From the NCBI GenBank assembly GCA_905250025.1, contig CAJNOJ010000039.1:186001-250000 (forward strand): a stretch of 64,000 nt of DNA, written 5' to 3'. Shown one piece after another: positions 12,526 to 24,418 of this stretch. Made by a program: the position numbers and the translations under genes. The notes beneath the pieces were generated by a model. It was given only the letters and a program-made list of their open reading frames with translations, was not told the DNA's origin and did not search any database. The number at the start of each line of letters is the position of its first letter. Within the stretch, counting starts at the first letter, position 1. Source of the stretch: Adineta ricciae (Eukaryota > Rotifera > Eurotatoria > Adinetida > Adinetidae).

Positions 12526-14119
12526 ATGTATCTCTGCTGAAGTAGAGAGCAAAGAAATCGGAGACGTGGACGCCTTCTCGATGTCTGGTCTAACTGATGG
12601 TGGTTGTTCTACACAATTAAGCTGCTAACACCCGAACATCACCGTCAACAGCACCGCTTGCGCGCTTGACATCGCTACATATTCTTTTCTTGCATTTTTT
12701 TTCTTCTCTCTTCTGTTACATCTTTTGCGAGGCACTTGCGTGTTGCTTGCTCATCATTGCAATTTCTAACAGCCGGTTGACGTTGCTGCCGGTGTGTTTG
12801 TAGCATCTCGTTTTTCACCATCATCTTCAGTTAGACACAAATGTATATGAAAAAAGAAGAAGAAGAAAGAAGAATCCGAGCCTCTTCTTTCTTTCTTTTT
12901 CTCTCCTCCATTTTTTTTTGTTCTTTTCCAAAACGCATTCAATGAACAGCGCATTAGAGAACGATAACAAAACTCACTCTATCGAGAACACATCACCAAG
13001 AATAACAACAAGAAAAAATAATAACAATAAACGAGAGACGGAAAGAGAAAGCACAACGAAGACGAAGCAGAAGAAGAAAAAGAAGACGAAGAAAATCAAC
13101 GTCCCTTCTTCTCGTATCGTTCTTAGCTATTCCATAAGGCAATTTATCGTTTCTGAATGATATCAATGACTAAAGAGAAAAACTTCCTCAACAAATCGTC
13201 AAACTTGAGTCTATTTTTCCCGTTTGTTTTTTCGAATCATGTCCCTCAAGTATGCCTTTCCTTTTCAATCTCATTTCAACTGGAAAGAACAATGTGTTCA
13301 TTGGACGACGTCAATGCCTAGGAAACAATTTTCAAATGTCACCATTATCGAAAGTTTCCGAAGAGAGAAGATAAACGCCTGCCGTTAGATGATTTCTGGT
13401 ATAATAACAGATGAATATAAACATATATCATTATTTCTCAGTATGATTATCCGAGAATACAGCAAACATTACTCCGCTGAATTTAACCATCGGAGTATAC
13501 GGACTTGGTAAACTTTTGTCAGATAGATAACAAAAGAGAAGAATTCGTGCGAAATCCTCGTACGAAAGATTGACAAAACAGATGCGCAAACATCGCAACA
13601 CGTCCTATTAACACTTTTCCTTCAAAACTATGATAATAACACAAGCGAGAAGATTATATATTATTTTTATCTATATACTATATTAGAAGCCATCATAGAA
13701 CCAATTTAGTTGCTAATCCCATGTGAAAGTACCACTCCCAGACGGACAACAAGATCTCCTATAATCAAATAAATGATAAACAGATATGAAGTAACATATT
13801 TTATTCATATATGTTACAGTCGGAGCAATCATTTCTAGGTTTTTTTCTTCGTTTCCGATCATGTTGATACAGCAAGAGCAAATAAACAAATAAAAATATA
13901 CTAACTCGGAATAATTTCTGATCATTCATTCGTTTGACGAGATTTCTATTAGGAACAAGGTCGCGTCAATATCATGTAGAAGACAAACTCTCATTAGAAT
14001 TCAATCAAACTGATCCCTTTCTATCTTGCTGATAGAAAGAAAAGTAGTTCACATGTAAATCTTTTATTTCCGACTTAAGAGGAAACGAAAACATAAAAAT
14101 AACGAGATGAAATCTAAGT
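10761..14119. other. Gene-poor intergenic region with simple repeats
   Basis: No confident protein gene. A minus-strand piece at about 11350-11440 has an acceptor (CATAG), an open frame of about 30 codons and a GTGAGA donor; further acceptor- and donor-like sites follow near 11190-11205. These could be 5' UTR exons of the acyltransferase transcript or chance. A CT microsatellite lies near 12491-12519. The rest is AT-rich with scattered poly-T and AG-rich runs. Confidence 0.4.
12491..12519. repeat. CT dinucleotide microsatellite
   Basis: About fourteen CT units in a row on the plus strand, flanked by T-rich sequence. It creates a spurious leucine-serine repeat in a short plus-strand open frame. 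Confidence 0.9.
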
Positions 14120-15116
14120 TTATGATATATCTTTCTTCAATTCTTCGATATAAATCATTAATTCATTCCGTAACGTCATTCCAAAACGATTCTCACGTGT
14201 AACCTAAACAAAGTTTTAATCAAAAGTCAATCGTGCTGAAAACTTACAGTTATCAAATGACAGTCTTTTCTTCGACGAATAGTATCAACACATGGAACAG
14301 ATTTAATCGGTATAGTAGCAATCAAAATCATATTTGGTTTATCCAATAATGTTTGAATCTGTCGTTTGAATTTGCTCGATAACAACTCCATTTTTCCGAT
14401 TTCATCAATGAAACATATGCATGGCGTTTGAATATCCTAAACGAAGTGAAATGTATGCTTTTTCACACAAACTGAGAATGGCAAATTTACTGTTATCAAT
14501 GGTAAAGCAACACGTTCGAATTCATCGACGAAGACATTGTATTGTCCGATACGCGGGAATGTTGCTGACGGTGATGTTGTATGCTCACTAAAACATAATA
14601 AAATGTTCAATGGTCGTTCCATTTTGTGAATGATAAAGTAAAATTGTTACTTGGTTCGTGCTAAAGGAGTATGTGATTTGCCATCTAAGGTAACCACGTC
14701 AAAACCAATACGTGAGCGAGTATTTCCTCGAACTTCTTCCGTATAAAAACCGTAGCAAGGTAGCTGTTGAGATTGTTGAAGTAATGTTTCGCATACACGT
14801 CGTAATAGTGTTGTTTTACCGGCACCTGAAAGGATATCTTTGTTTTCAGAGAGTCATATATGAACCGTCTGCTTAGAGTTTTGCTCATTGAGTCCAAACG
14901 CACTGATTCTTCTGAACAGTAGAATCCAGGAAACATAACGGAAGATGAATATCTCTTGATAAGTGCGTATTATTCGAGTCTGAAGATTTTATGAGTTGTT
15001 GGGACATTTTTTTGCTAATGGCGACTTCGGACAATAAGACGTGAGAAGATGAACAACTGACCTGGTTCACCAGTAATCAAAATATGACGAATAGTGGCTG
15101 ACGTCGATTGAGCCAT
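14120..15116 (-). CDS. NTPCR: Cancer-related nucleoside-triphosphatase (NTPCR/THEP1 family)
   Basis: Five or so exons splice to about 200 residues. The first exon (15116 to about 15061) ends inside the P-loop: it gives RHILITGEPG, and the next exon restores AGKTTLLRRV, so the Walker A motif spans an intron of about 230 nt, long for this genome. Then follow FYTEEVRGN..RIGFDVVTLDG, a family hallmark, IGQYNVFVDEFERVALPL, and the Walker B segment ICFIDEIGKMELL. The protein ends TRENRFGMTLRNEL...KKD. Length and motif order match human NTPCR and bacterial THEP1, small nucleoside-triphosphate hydrolases of broad specificity whose cellular role is unclear. The frame is open upstream of ATG 15116 as well, but the family N-terminus supports this start. 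Confidence 0.92.
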
Positions 15117-15898
15117 AGATAAGAAACGAGATCTTAAAAAAAGTAAACTATCAATCGAATTTGTAATCATTGTACACTGATCATTCATGTGTGACGTCAT
15201 TTTCAAGAGAGTTGTCGGATCTCCCGATCGATTGTCAAGAGCACCCGTCGGACACCAATCAAAACCGTTCGCTCTCAGAAGAATTCATTCTTTAACAGCA
15301 GAAAAATATAAAGCATCGTATTTTCGGTGAACATTCAACGACATCTGACACTTTTGTCGCGATATCTTTCACCCCGCACGAACACAGACTCAAATCTAGC
15401 AGTGTAAATATTCTAATTTTATTTCATCGAACATGTTTACCATGATTAAAAAAGACACGTTGATTTTGTAGAGAAAACATGAGAACATTTACTTAAGATA
15501 TATCTTTGTAAGATGGAAAAACAAAACAACAGCTCTTTTGTTTGTTGATAAATAATTATGAATGTTTTTAATATCGTTAATGCAAATCATTAATAAAGGT
15601 GTTGGTTTGTTTTTTTTCCTTTAAATAACAAGAAGGAGAAGAAGAAGAAGAAGAAGAGAATAAAAAGCGACAAAAAATGAAGAACAGAATGATATAAATG
15701 AACTAAAGTCATATTTATGAAAAAGAAAAACGAAACAAACAGCACCAGAAAGAGAAAAAACAGCTCGAACACAAATAGTAACAACTAACAAGCGAATGAT
15801 TTCTTTGCGGTTGATTTTGTTCTAACAAAAGAAATGTATTCGAAATTAACAGTAGAATAAAAGACAAGAAAGTCAGGTTTCTTCTTTTCAGTACACGA
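15117..15898. other. Intergenic region between RRBP1-like gene and NTPCR
   Basis: Contains the RRBP1-like 3' UTR on the minus strand, with a GA/AAG-rich purine stretch near 15631-15660 and a minus-strand AATAAA-type signal near 15420. Low-complexity open frames here are phenylalanine- and leucine-rich and not credible genes. Confidence 0.45.
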
Positions 15899-18800
15899 TC
15901 AAGACTCCGATGGCGTTGGGTCTTGATTGGACGGAGACGGAGAAGATAACGCTGTTGCTTCATCAGCATTTATCTCCAATGTCTAAAAACAAGAGATAAG
16001 CAATTAGATCGAAACATTTCAATACTGGAACTGTGATCAGGTGACAACACAAGACATCGAGTGCAGAAAGCAGCATGCAGTGTTAGTTTGTGAATCTTTC
16101 CCTGAGCGAAAAGAGGGCAAGTGGCCGAAATTCGGAGCGTACCTCTCCGGTTCCACTACGGTGCATATCGTTCAAGTGTCTATCGAGCTGTTGAACAATT
16201 GAGTCTTGGTTTTCAAGAGCTTCTTTGCCTGATCGAATTAGTTCATGCAATTGATCAATGCGTGTCGCACCCTTAATTGGAGATACTGGTGTCTGTTTTA
16301 TCAATGGAAATAAAGCATCCTAGATTAATGATGAGTTAGAAAAGAAGCATAGATATTAGTGCAAAAGATGCAAACGAAAGCAGAGGAAACGAATGTTAGT
16401 TTTCGTTTATGTCTAAGAGTTAGAGGATTCTAGTGGAACATGCAGTTAGTGGGCGAGATATGAGATAACTTACAGCGTTCGATGATGAACTCTGATTGTT
16501 GTGAAGAAGAGGTCGTTCGTCAAGTTGACGTTTTAAATCTTGACTTTCTTGTAGAACGGTTTGATTAATTGATTGCAAACGATCAATTTCGGCACGAAGG
16601 TGCTGCATTTCACTCGATAGTTGTGCATTCTCTTGTTGAATATTTTCAAGTATTGCATCTTTCTATTGAATAGAATCAAACAGATCAATCAAATATCGAA
16701 CGGATTAATTTACATTCTTAAGATCGGCAAGTAAAACTTCTTCTTTACTTTGCACTGTTTGTTCAATGTCTTTCAACTGAGTTTCCTAAAATGTTGCATC
16801 ATCAACAAAATCTATTATAGAACAACTTCGCCGCAACTAACCACATCACTCATATTTTTATGAAGTTGATCATTTTCATGTTTAAGTTTGTCAAATTCTG
16901 CTTGCACAGCACGCTGAAACAAATCAAGAGAAATAATGATTATTCTCTGAAAAAAAAAACACCGAATATCTTTTTCTGATGTTCAGACGCCATGTTTTCG
17001 AATCTTAGTATGATTGATCTACCATGACGAGCCTTATAATGCGACTGGCCAGTGAACATAGTAAACTTCACTTTCTATACTGTGATCAAGAGAACCTTGA
17101 CACTCGGAAAGGAAGTCTAACTATGCATAGTGGGTTGGCACGGGCAAGGCATTGATGAAATAAATCAATAATACATTCAGAGAATGGATTAAGGCTGTTC
17201 ATCATAACATGAAAAGATATGTGAATTGTATTATGCGTTTTTTTTTCGCAATGATATTAGTTAGGTTCGAACTCGGGTTCAAATGGTTTCATATGATTGA
17301 AACCACTAAACTAGAGAAATATTTACCTTGCTTGTTTCGTTACTGGATGCGAATAGTTGTTGATATGATGAAAGCCATTGATTGAAATCCTTTTTTCAAC
17401 GAAATTTGCAATTCGCTACGAGAAATTCGAAATCAACTTACTTGATTATCGTTTGGCAACTGATTTCTAACATCTGCTTCTAATAGATTAACAAGAAACT
17501 GTTTCTGTTTCTCATGCTCCTCTCGAACGCGTTCGTCCAATTGCGAATTTGTTGTCTGAAACAAATTAACAAAACGTCATTCTAACACATGCACAAACTC
17601 TTCGGTCACATTCGGTATAAGAAAGGGAAAAAAAGCAATCTTTTCATTCAAAGAAATAAGCACTTCCCACGAGTAATGCAACAAATAAGTATAGAAATAT
17701 ATATGTTTTGCACTAGTTCGATAGATATGAAAAACCCCATGATGATAAAAATTTCGTTTTTCCTATTGGCTTTTAATATTCGATTGAATCAGAGCTTGAA
17801 GTTTCTCTTGGGCTAGATTTAATTCGTTCATCACTTTCCAGTTTCGCCTCCGAACTGTCTATGAGAAGAAAAAAGAAAACCAAACGATGATGAATCAGTG
17901 CATTCGCTCAGTGAGAAAATTAGAGTAGATATATCATAGAAAATTCAGCAGAGAAGAGTGAATTTTGTATCATAGCGAATCGCACGTATATCTCGATTGA
18001 TCTCGGGAGAACAAAGAACAAAATTTATTTACATCATTTCTTGATTTGACTTCTTCGAGTTCATTTCGTAGTGATTCCAGTTGGGTATTCTTTTCATTTA
18101 ATTCCTTGGCAAGAGATCTAAGCAAAAAATTGAAATTCGTCAATGAATAAGTCTCTTGAAATGATCTTTACTCTTCTCGTTGAGCCTTGCTCTTTAGCTG
18201 GTCGATTTCCTGCCGTAATTCGTTTTCTTTCGATTGATTTTGTGACTGTAGAAGAAAAAAGTTATTGAAAGAAACCCATTAAAGGTGTCTTACTAGTATA
18301 TCATCAAATTTCTTTTTATATTGTTCATTTTCTTGCGCTAATTGATTAATATTTTGCTCAAATTTCTGACGTTCGTCATTATTCAACGTTGACTGATTAG
18401 TTGACTCAACACGAGCAAGTTCCGCTTGACGTAGTTGCTCATTTTTTGATTCTAACTCTTCTATCCGATGCTTATATTCATTCAATTGATTGACATGCAA
18501 TGTGCGATTCTCGTTGAATTCTTTCAGGATCTTCTCGTTATGTTGAAATTGTTTTTGACTTTCTTGAACTTTTTGAGATAATTGCTGATTCGAACTAAAA
18601 AGAAATGTTTAATTTGACAGTTGGAATTAACATGAGTTGACAACGTACTGAATCAAAGAATCTCTTTCCTTCTGCAATTCTTGAATTGCTACATCTTTCG
18701 ACGCTAGTTGCTTTTCTAATTTACCGTTGTCAATGGACAATTTCTTAATTTGATCACTGACGACACGGGCCTGAACGTTTGTAGGATCGGAGTTATTGTT

Positions 18801-19724
18801 ATTGATTAAGTTTAATGACGACAGATGTTGTTGCTGTTGAAAGTGTTGCTGTTGCTGAGCTAAGCGCTGTTTCAACTGCATGTTTTCATCTGCAAGTCGT
18901 CGATACTCCACCTCATATGTCTGAAATTGCTGTTGTTGTTGTTGAGGATGTTGATGTTGATGTTGAAGTGAATTCAATTGAGAGCGAAGAGCTTGAATGT
19001 TCATATCTTTCTCGTTCGCTTCTTTGATTAAATCATTTATACGACGTTTGTCATTGTGTGCTTCTTCTGTTAACTCTTTGATACGTTTCATCGCATTTGT
19101 CTTCAAATCTATCAAGTAAAAACCATGCTCTCCTTCGCTTCTTGTCTTTCACGCGAGAAAAAACATACCTTCTTCATAGGCACGAGCAGACTCATCCAAC
19201 ACTTGACCGATATGTGCTTGAGGATCGACTCGTTGACCATGTTGTAACTAGAAATGAACACATAGAATCTAATTATCAGTCGATGAGAACATACTTTTGA
19301 CCAATCTTGTTTGATAAGCGATTGTTTATTAGCGATTTTCTGCATGATTATGTTTAATTCATCGGTTGTTAAAGGAAATGCATCAAGTGCTGACATGAGC
19401 TCAGTAACGACAACTTGCGAGGTAGGAAGAGCTAAGAATAATGAAAAATTCAATCAAGGGAATGATCAGATATTTATATACTTTACCCTTAACTAAATCA
19501 GCGAGTTTAGGTGTTTGGGGAGCAGTTGATTGTTTGACAGGTAGGAAATTTGAATTATATCCGTTAGCTTGAGCTGATGTTTCCTTTTGTTGACGAACCG
19601 GTTGACGTTGAGCTAATGGTTCTTGTTGAACTTGAACTGGAGCTTGCTGTTGAGGAGTAGGGACAGGTACAGGCGGTGCTGGGGTGGAAGGTGTAGCCGT
19701 GGATTTCGTTTGTTGCTGTTGTTG

Positions 19725-19760
<36 letters not shown>

Positions 19761-20601
19761 AGCTGGGCCTTTATGTCCTTTACCAACTACAGTAGTGAAT
19801 GGTTGTTCCTGTTGTTGTTGTTGTTGTTGTTGTAACTTTTGAGCGTTTTGATTAGCATTTGTTGCTGATGGTTGTGGTGCCGTCTTTTTAACGGTTGTAA
19901 CAGGACCGAGTACAGTTTGCTTGTTTGATGCGTGGGATGGTTTAACTTGCGCTTTTCCTTGTTGATGGTGTTGTTTCGCTAGTTCCACCTCATCTTTCGG
20001 TACTCCGCTAACTAGTTTTGGATGAGCAAGTGGTGGAGCTCGGCTAGTAACTGGACTCTTCTCGTCTTTATTATGCAAAATACCTTCGACGGGACCAGAT
20101 GAAGGTGGCGGCGTTCCTGCGCGCGCTTTATTTCTACGTTTACGAGCTTTCGAGGAAGCACCGACGACTGTTGGCATCAATGTTGCTGCAGTCGATGAGG
20201 ATTCCTACAAGAGATCAATAGATTGTACAAATGGTAATCTTTTTCTAACTCAAATTCGAATCTACCTGCTCGCTCTCTTCACGTTCATTATCAGTTTCTT
20301 CGCTTGTTTGTGTTGATGGTTCTTTAAATGTGACATGTTGAGATTCCTCGTCGTCTTTGCTATCACGCTTCGATTTCTTTTGAACATTGCGTTTTTTCTT
20401 CTTTTGCTCGTTTGTGTTCTTATCCTTACGTTTCTTATCACTAACTGAGTCAAAAAGTTGACTTGTCTCATCTTTTTTACCAGTTAAATTGTCCGTTGTT
20501 AACGGATCGGACATGTTGATTTTCCATGCCACGAATCCGAAGCCGGCAACTAACGCAGCTATGATGGCCAGCGCAATCAAAATAGTTACCCAATCGATCA
20601 T
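15899..20601 (-). CDS. RRBP1: Ribosome-binding protein 1 / kinectin-like ER coiled-coil protein
   Basis: About fifteen exons. The protein starts with a single N-terminal membrane anchor (MIDWVTILIALAIIAALVAG), then a lysine-rich basic segment, then a low-complexity P/A/Q region with polyglutamine runs of about 17 and about 9 residues (19709-19762 and 19807-19833). Next comes a conserved globular segment (ELMSALDAFPLTTDELNIIMQKI...DWSK, then DPQAHIGQVLDE) resembling the stretch that precedes the coiled coil in RRBP1 and kinectin, and finally a long coiled coil through the remaining exons to the TGA at 15901-15899. This order is that of p180/RRBP1 or kinectin, rough-ER proteins that bind ribosomes, microtubules or kinesin. 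I cannot separate the two paralog names; invertebrates usually have one gene. One intron near 16916-17330 is unusually long and holds a tRNA-like sequence. Confidence 0.78.
17252..17330 (-). other. Degenerate tRNA-like sequence in an RRBP1-like intron
   Basis: Read on the minus strand, an A-box-like TAGTTTAGTGG is followed about 41 nt later by a B-box-like GTTCGAACC, as in a tRNA promoter. Between them GGTTTCA and TGAAACC form a perfect 7-bp stem. The spacing is about 4 nt short, the T stem has only two pairs and the acceptor stem pairs poorly, so it is not an intact tRNA. It may be a tRNA relic or a tRNA-derived short element; it lies at the 5' end of an intron of about 415 nt where most introns are about 60. 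Confidence 0.3.
19709..19762 (-). repeat. Polyglutamine-coding CAG/CAA tract
   Basis: About eighteen consecutive Gln codons, CAG-rich on one side and CAA-rich on the other, inside the low-complexity region of the RRBP1-like protein. A second shorter CAA-rich tract lies at 19807-19833. The reverse strand gives spurious poly-leucine frames. Confidence 0.9.
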
Positions 20602-21459
20602 GATTTGTTCTTTGCCAAATGATGATTTCTCGATTTGATCTTCACGCGCACACTCTCACTCTCACTCAACACACGCACGTTAATGATCTAAAAATAGCCA
20701 ACGAAATTCTCTCATCAAATCAAACAAAGTGTCCACGTAAATGCCACGAAGACGAACAAGCTAATAGGAGGAAAAAATATGTAAACTATCTCATCTGGAT
20801 AAATAAAAAGCAAAAGAGGATATAACAAACGCTGGCCAACACATGTATGCATTTCGCATGTAAGTCTCGGATGCCTATTAGAAATATGTTTATTTTTGTC
20901 CTAAACCATAAGAACGTGTATGCTGCTGAAAAATAACTACATCAATTTTTATTTATTGAGGAATCGATAGAACACGATCATGGCAAATTTCGACCAATGA
21001 GAATTCGCCAAAGAAATAACCATAGAAATTTGCCTTTTTTAAAGAGCTTTTTTCATGATTGGACTAGGAGTTGTAAATGAAAATATTTTGAGACAAACTG
21101 CACGTACTTAATAAACGTGAATGTAGCTGAAATAAGAATAAATATTCTATATATAGCAGAGTAAATTTTGTTGGTTTCAATGCATATTAAAAAAAACATA
21201 TCGAAGCTAAATCATGGCATTTCAAACGCACAATTCTATGGCATGAAAATTACTTGAGAGATTTGTTTTCAAAGATATATGAAATCATCTGCTACGATGT
21301 TAATATTCATCGAGTTCACATATACAAAAAATGATAACGAAACACAGCTATACCTAGTCAGATAAGACTAGGTAATGTCTTTCTCTAGCATCATTAAACT
21401 CCATATATATAGCTGATAAAGAAAAACTTTTGCATCTGAAAGTTCTGTTTTACAGTAGA
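20602..21459. other. Divergent intergenic region (RRBP1-like / SLC17-like)
   Basis: Both flanking genes read outward, so both promoters should lie here. It holds a CTCACT/CACACG-rich patch near 20645-20680 and AT-rich sequence. An acceptor-like TTTTACAG ends at 21455, five bases before the SLC17 start codon. No RNA gene was recognised. Confidence 0.45.
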
Positions 21460-23692
21460 ATGTATGAGAGACGTTCGAGTATTCATTCAGATACGAGAGA
21501 CGACGATGATGACGACGCAGCATTATTATCAGTTACAACAGCTTCTGATCATCAGCATGAACGAATTAAGTTAAGTACATTAGATGATGCAGCACCAGTA
21601 CATGATTCAGATTATACGAAAGATTCAGACACAGAATTCCTGTTAGATGAAGTTCGAATTGGCCCATCCGTTGGCAGTAATTTGATCTGTGCCAAAGCAC
21701 CCGCACGGTATATCACTGCTGTATGGGCTTTTTTTGGCTTTTTCTGTCTTTATGCCATGCGAGTGAATCTGTCTGTTGCCATTGTCGCTATGGTTGGTAC
21801 ACTATCAGAATGAACTAGACATATCAGATTAGTTTTTCTTAGGTGATACCTCAAAGTGAATTAAATCAATCCGCTACGTCGTGTCCAATGCCGAGTAAAA
21901 ATAATACAGCACCAGAAAAAGTAAAGAGATTTGCTCGTTATGGTGAATGCTCTGAACTAGTTTTGCTTATATTAGCATCATGATTTTGACTGGAGTCCAC
22001 AGATTGAAGGTGCTGTTCTGGGAGCATTCTTCTATGGTTATCTGCTAATGCAAGTGTAAGGCAAATACGAACAAAATGTCTTGATCTGTTCTAAACAAGT
22101 TCTTTTTTAGTATTGGAGGTAATAGATCCGTATGCATGTGTTTTCGTACGAGAAAATTTCTCGCGTAGGTAATTTAGCTGAAAAATTCGGTGCTAAATGG
22201 ATATTTGGTGGAGGAATATTAATATCTGGCTTATTGACACTCATAGCACCGATTGCAGCTCATATTGATTATCGTTTGTTTTTTATCGTTCGTTTCGTCA
22301 CTGGAATCGTTTCAAGTCCAGGATTTCCTTCTGCAGCCGCTCTTTGGGGCAAATGGGTGCCGGCAATCGTCTCGATGTTTTTCTACTCATAACTTTCTCT
22401 TTGTTTTCCACAGATACCACCATCCGAACGCAGTACAATTCCACCAGCATCTCAATCCGGCGCCAACTTCGGTATTATTATCTCAACACCATTGATAAGT
22501 ATAATGATTGAAAGAAGTTTTCTCGGCGGATGGCCGTCAGCATTCTATGTATTCGGTAATCTGCTCATTATGTAAAGTCCTGCCTTCAATGAAACTGTTT
22601 CAGGCGTTCTGTCTTGTGTATGGTTTATCGGTTGGTGTTTCTTCGGTTTCAATTCGCCAGATGAACATCCACGTATATCACACAAAGAACGTGTATTCCT
22701 TAAAAAATCGATCGCATCACATACTCGCAAAGTATATACACATGCGTTCTGCTCATACACTTCTCAATTTATTCCTGCTTTCAGAAAATTAGAACACCAT
22801 GGCGTGAAATTTTCACTTGCCCACCAGTATACGCTATTGCCGCCATGCATCTCTGCAATAACTATATATACTATACACTGTTAACATCACTGCCAACCTA
22901 TTTTGCCACTGTTCTTCATTTCAATTTACATGAGGTTTAAGTTAAATTCATTTTGAGAAAATTTCTTTTATCTTGTGCAATTTAGAACGGCCTTATTTTT
23001 GCTCTTCCCTATTTTGCACAGTTTCTAATGACAATTTTGACTGGAAATATAGTCGATCGTATTCGAGCGCGCCAACTTCTTTCGATTACAACGCTACGCA
23101 AAGTACAAACAATTGTTGGTAATAGCAAACAACCTACTTCAAGACTTTCCTCCGTTTAATTCTCTGTTGAAAATATTTAGGGACAATTGGCTCATGTGCA
23201 TTCTTAGTTGCTATCGGTTTTATGGGCTGTGATCACATTGGTTCTGTTGTTTGCTGTGTATTTGCTGTAGCTTTCCTAGGTTTACATACATGCGGATCAT
23301 TAATATCTCATCTTGACGTGGCATCAAATCATGCTGGTTAAATTTCACCATATATTTCAATCGAATATCTACTTCTCTTTTGTATACAGGTACATTAGTC
23401 GGCATGACAAATACATTAGCAACCATACCTGGATTTATTGGACCTGCAGTGGTTGGCGCATTCACAAACAACAATGTAAGAAACTCTTCTTTCAGCAACG
23501 GCTCATATCGGGGTAATTGTTTGATTATAGCAAACAATTGAAGCATGGCGATATATATTTAATATTTCGGCTGGTATCGGCGTATTCGGTTGCATTGTCT
23601 ATTGTATATTCTTCAATGGTGAAGAACAGCCATGGAATCGAACATATGAATCAACTGATCAGACAGAATCAGCAACATCGACAGATACATAA
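21460..23692 (+). CDS. SLC17-family anion transporter (sialin/VGLUT-like, MFS)
   Basis: About ten exons; ATG 21460, TAA 23690-23692. The N-terminus is long and acidic (a DDDDDD run and DSDYTKDSDTEFLLDE), typical of cytosolic sorting tails. Transmembrane helices follow: ITAVWAFFGFFCLYAMRVNLSVAIVAMV with the RVNLSVAIVAM signature of SLC17 helix 1, then DWSPQIEGAVLGAFFYGYL, GGNLAEKFGAKWIFGGGI, RLFFIVRFVTGIVSSPGFPSAAALWGKW with the family G-x-x-x-GP/SPG region, and on to GTLVGMTNTLATIPGFIGPAVVGAFTNNN near the end. Relatives carry sialic acid, glutamate, phosphate or other organic anions across lysosomal, synaptic-vesicle or plasma membranes. The sequence does not tell me the substrate. It converges with the C19orf12-like gene 185 nt downstream. 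Confidence 0.88.
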
Positions 23693-23876
23693 AAGAGATT
23701 CGGATTAGTTTGTTTTTTATTCATCTAAACCTTCAATAATTATAAAATTGTTAGATGATGACAATAGATAATTGGTGTTTCCTTTCATATCATTGAAAAA
23801 ACGATAGATTTCTTTTGCGACAACTAAAAATAATCATCACCGGATATTGAATCAAGATTTTTCTAAGAGATATATT

Positions 23877-24239
23877 TTACTGACGAACTGCACATAAAAT
23901 AATCGTTTGTTCGTCGAACAATCCCCCTAGCAGTGCTTTGATTTTTGTCAATAATTGAAATTTCTCTTCAGTTGTCAATTGTTTAATCAGTTCATACAAT
24001 GATTTATATCGTATATTCGCACCGTAGCCGATCATTGTTGCTGTTGTGGCACCCGCTAGTGCACCAATCGGTCCCCCAACCAATGCTCCGAACGTTGTAC
24101 TTATCGAAGTTATCGCTACGCATTTCACTGTAAGAAACAGATCACGGCGATGCGATTTTTCTAACACGTGTTCGAAATCTTGTCGTTTGATTGTTTCTAG
24201 GAAAAGATGCCACTCATCACTCCAACTAACCAGATTCAT
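23877..24239 (-). CDS. C19orf12: C19orf12-like membrane-associated protein
   Basis: A single exon of 120 codons, close to the human C19orf12 length. A hydrophobic, glycine-rich hairpin at about residues 39-76 (ISTTFGALVGGPIGALAGATTATMIG) matches the [20 protein letters not shown] region of the human protein. It is followed by a short Y/K-rich linker and an amphipathic helix (LTTEEKFQLLTKIKALL) like PPAEQQRLFNEAAAII. Human C19orf12 sits at mitochondria, ER and their contacts, and its loss causes iron-accumulation neurodegeneration; the molecular activity is unknown. It is the last gene of a minus-strand run, 180 nt downstream of DRC1. I see no good acceptor just before its ATG. The family call rests on the glycine hairpin and length, so it is likely but not certain. 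Confidence 0.72.
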   Translation of the reverse strand: MNLVSWSDEWHLFLETIKRQDFEHVLEKSHRRDLFLTVKCVAITSISTTFGALVGGPIGALAGATTATMIGYGANIRYKSLYELIKQLTTEEKFQLLTKIKALLGGLFDEQTIILCAVRQ

Positions 24240-24418
24240 TCGACGAAAATAAATAAATAAATGAAGTCACTTCCTTGACAACGATGCAGACATGAAATTC
24301 TCTTGACGATTTCATATTTTATGTATATTTCGACAGAATTATTCATCAACAAAAAATATATAATGCATTGAAAGAGGAAAAAAGTTTAGAGTTCGGATGA
24401 TATTCCCTACGTCGAAGC

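Noticed and set aside
12443..12628. 61-codon plus-strand ORF with Leu-Ser repeats
   Set aside because: Made by the CT microsatellite; no other coding sign.
19623..19835. Poly-leucine plus-strand ORF
   Set aside because: Reverse-strand shadow of the polyglutamine tract in the RRBP1-like gene.
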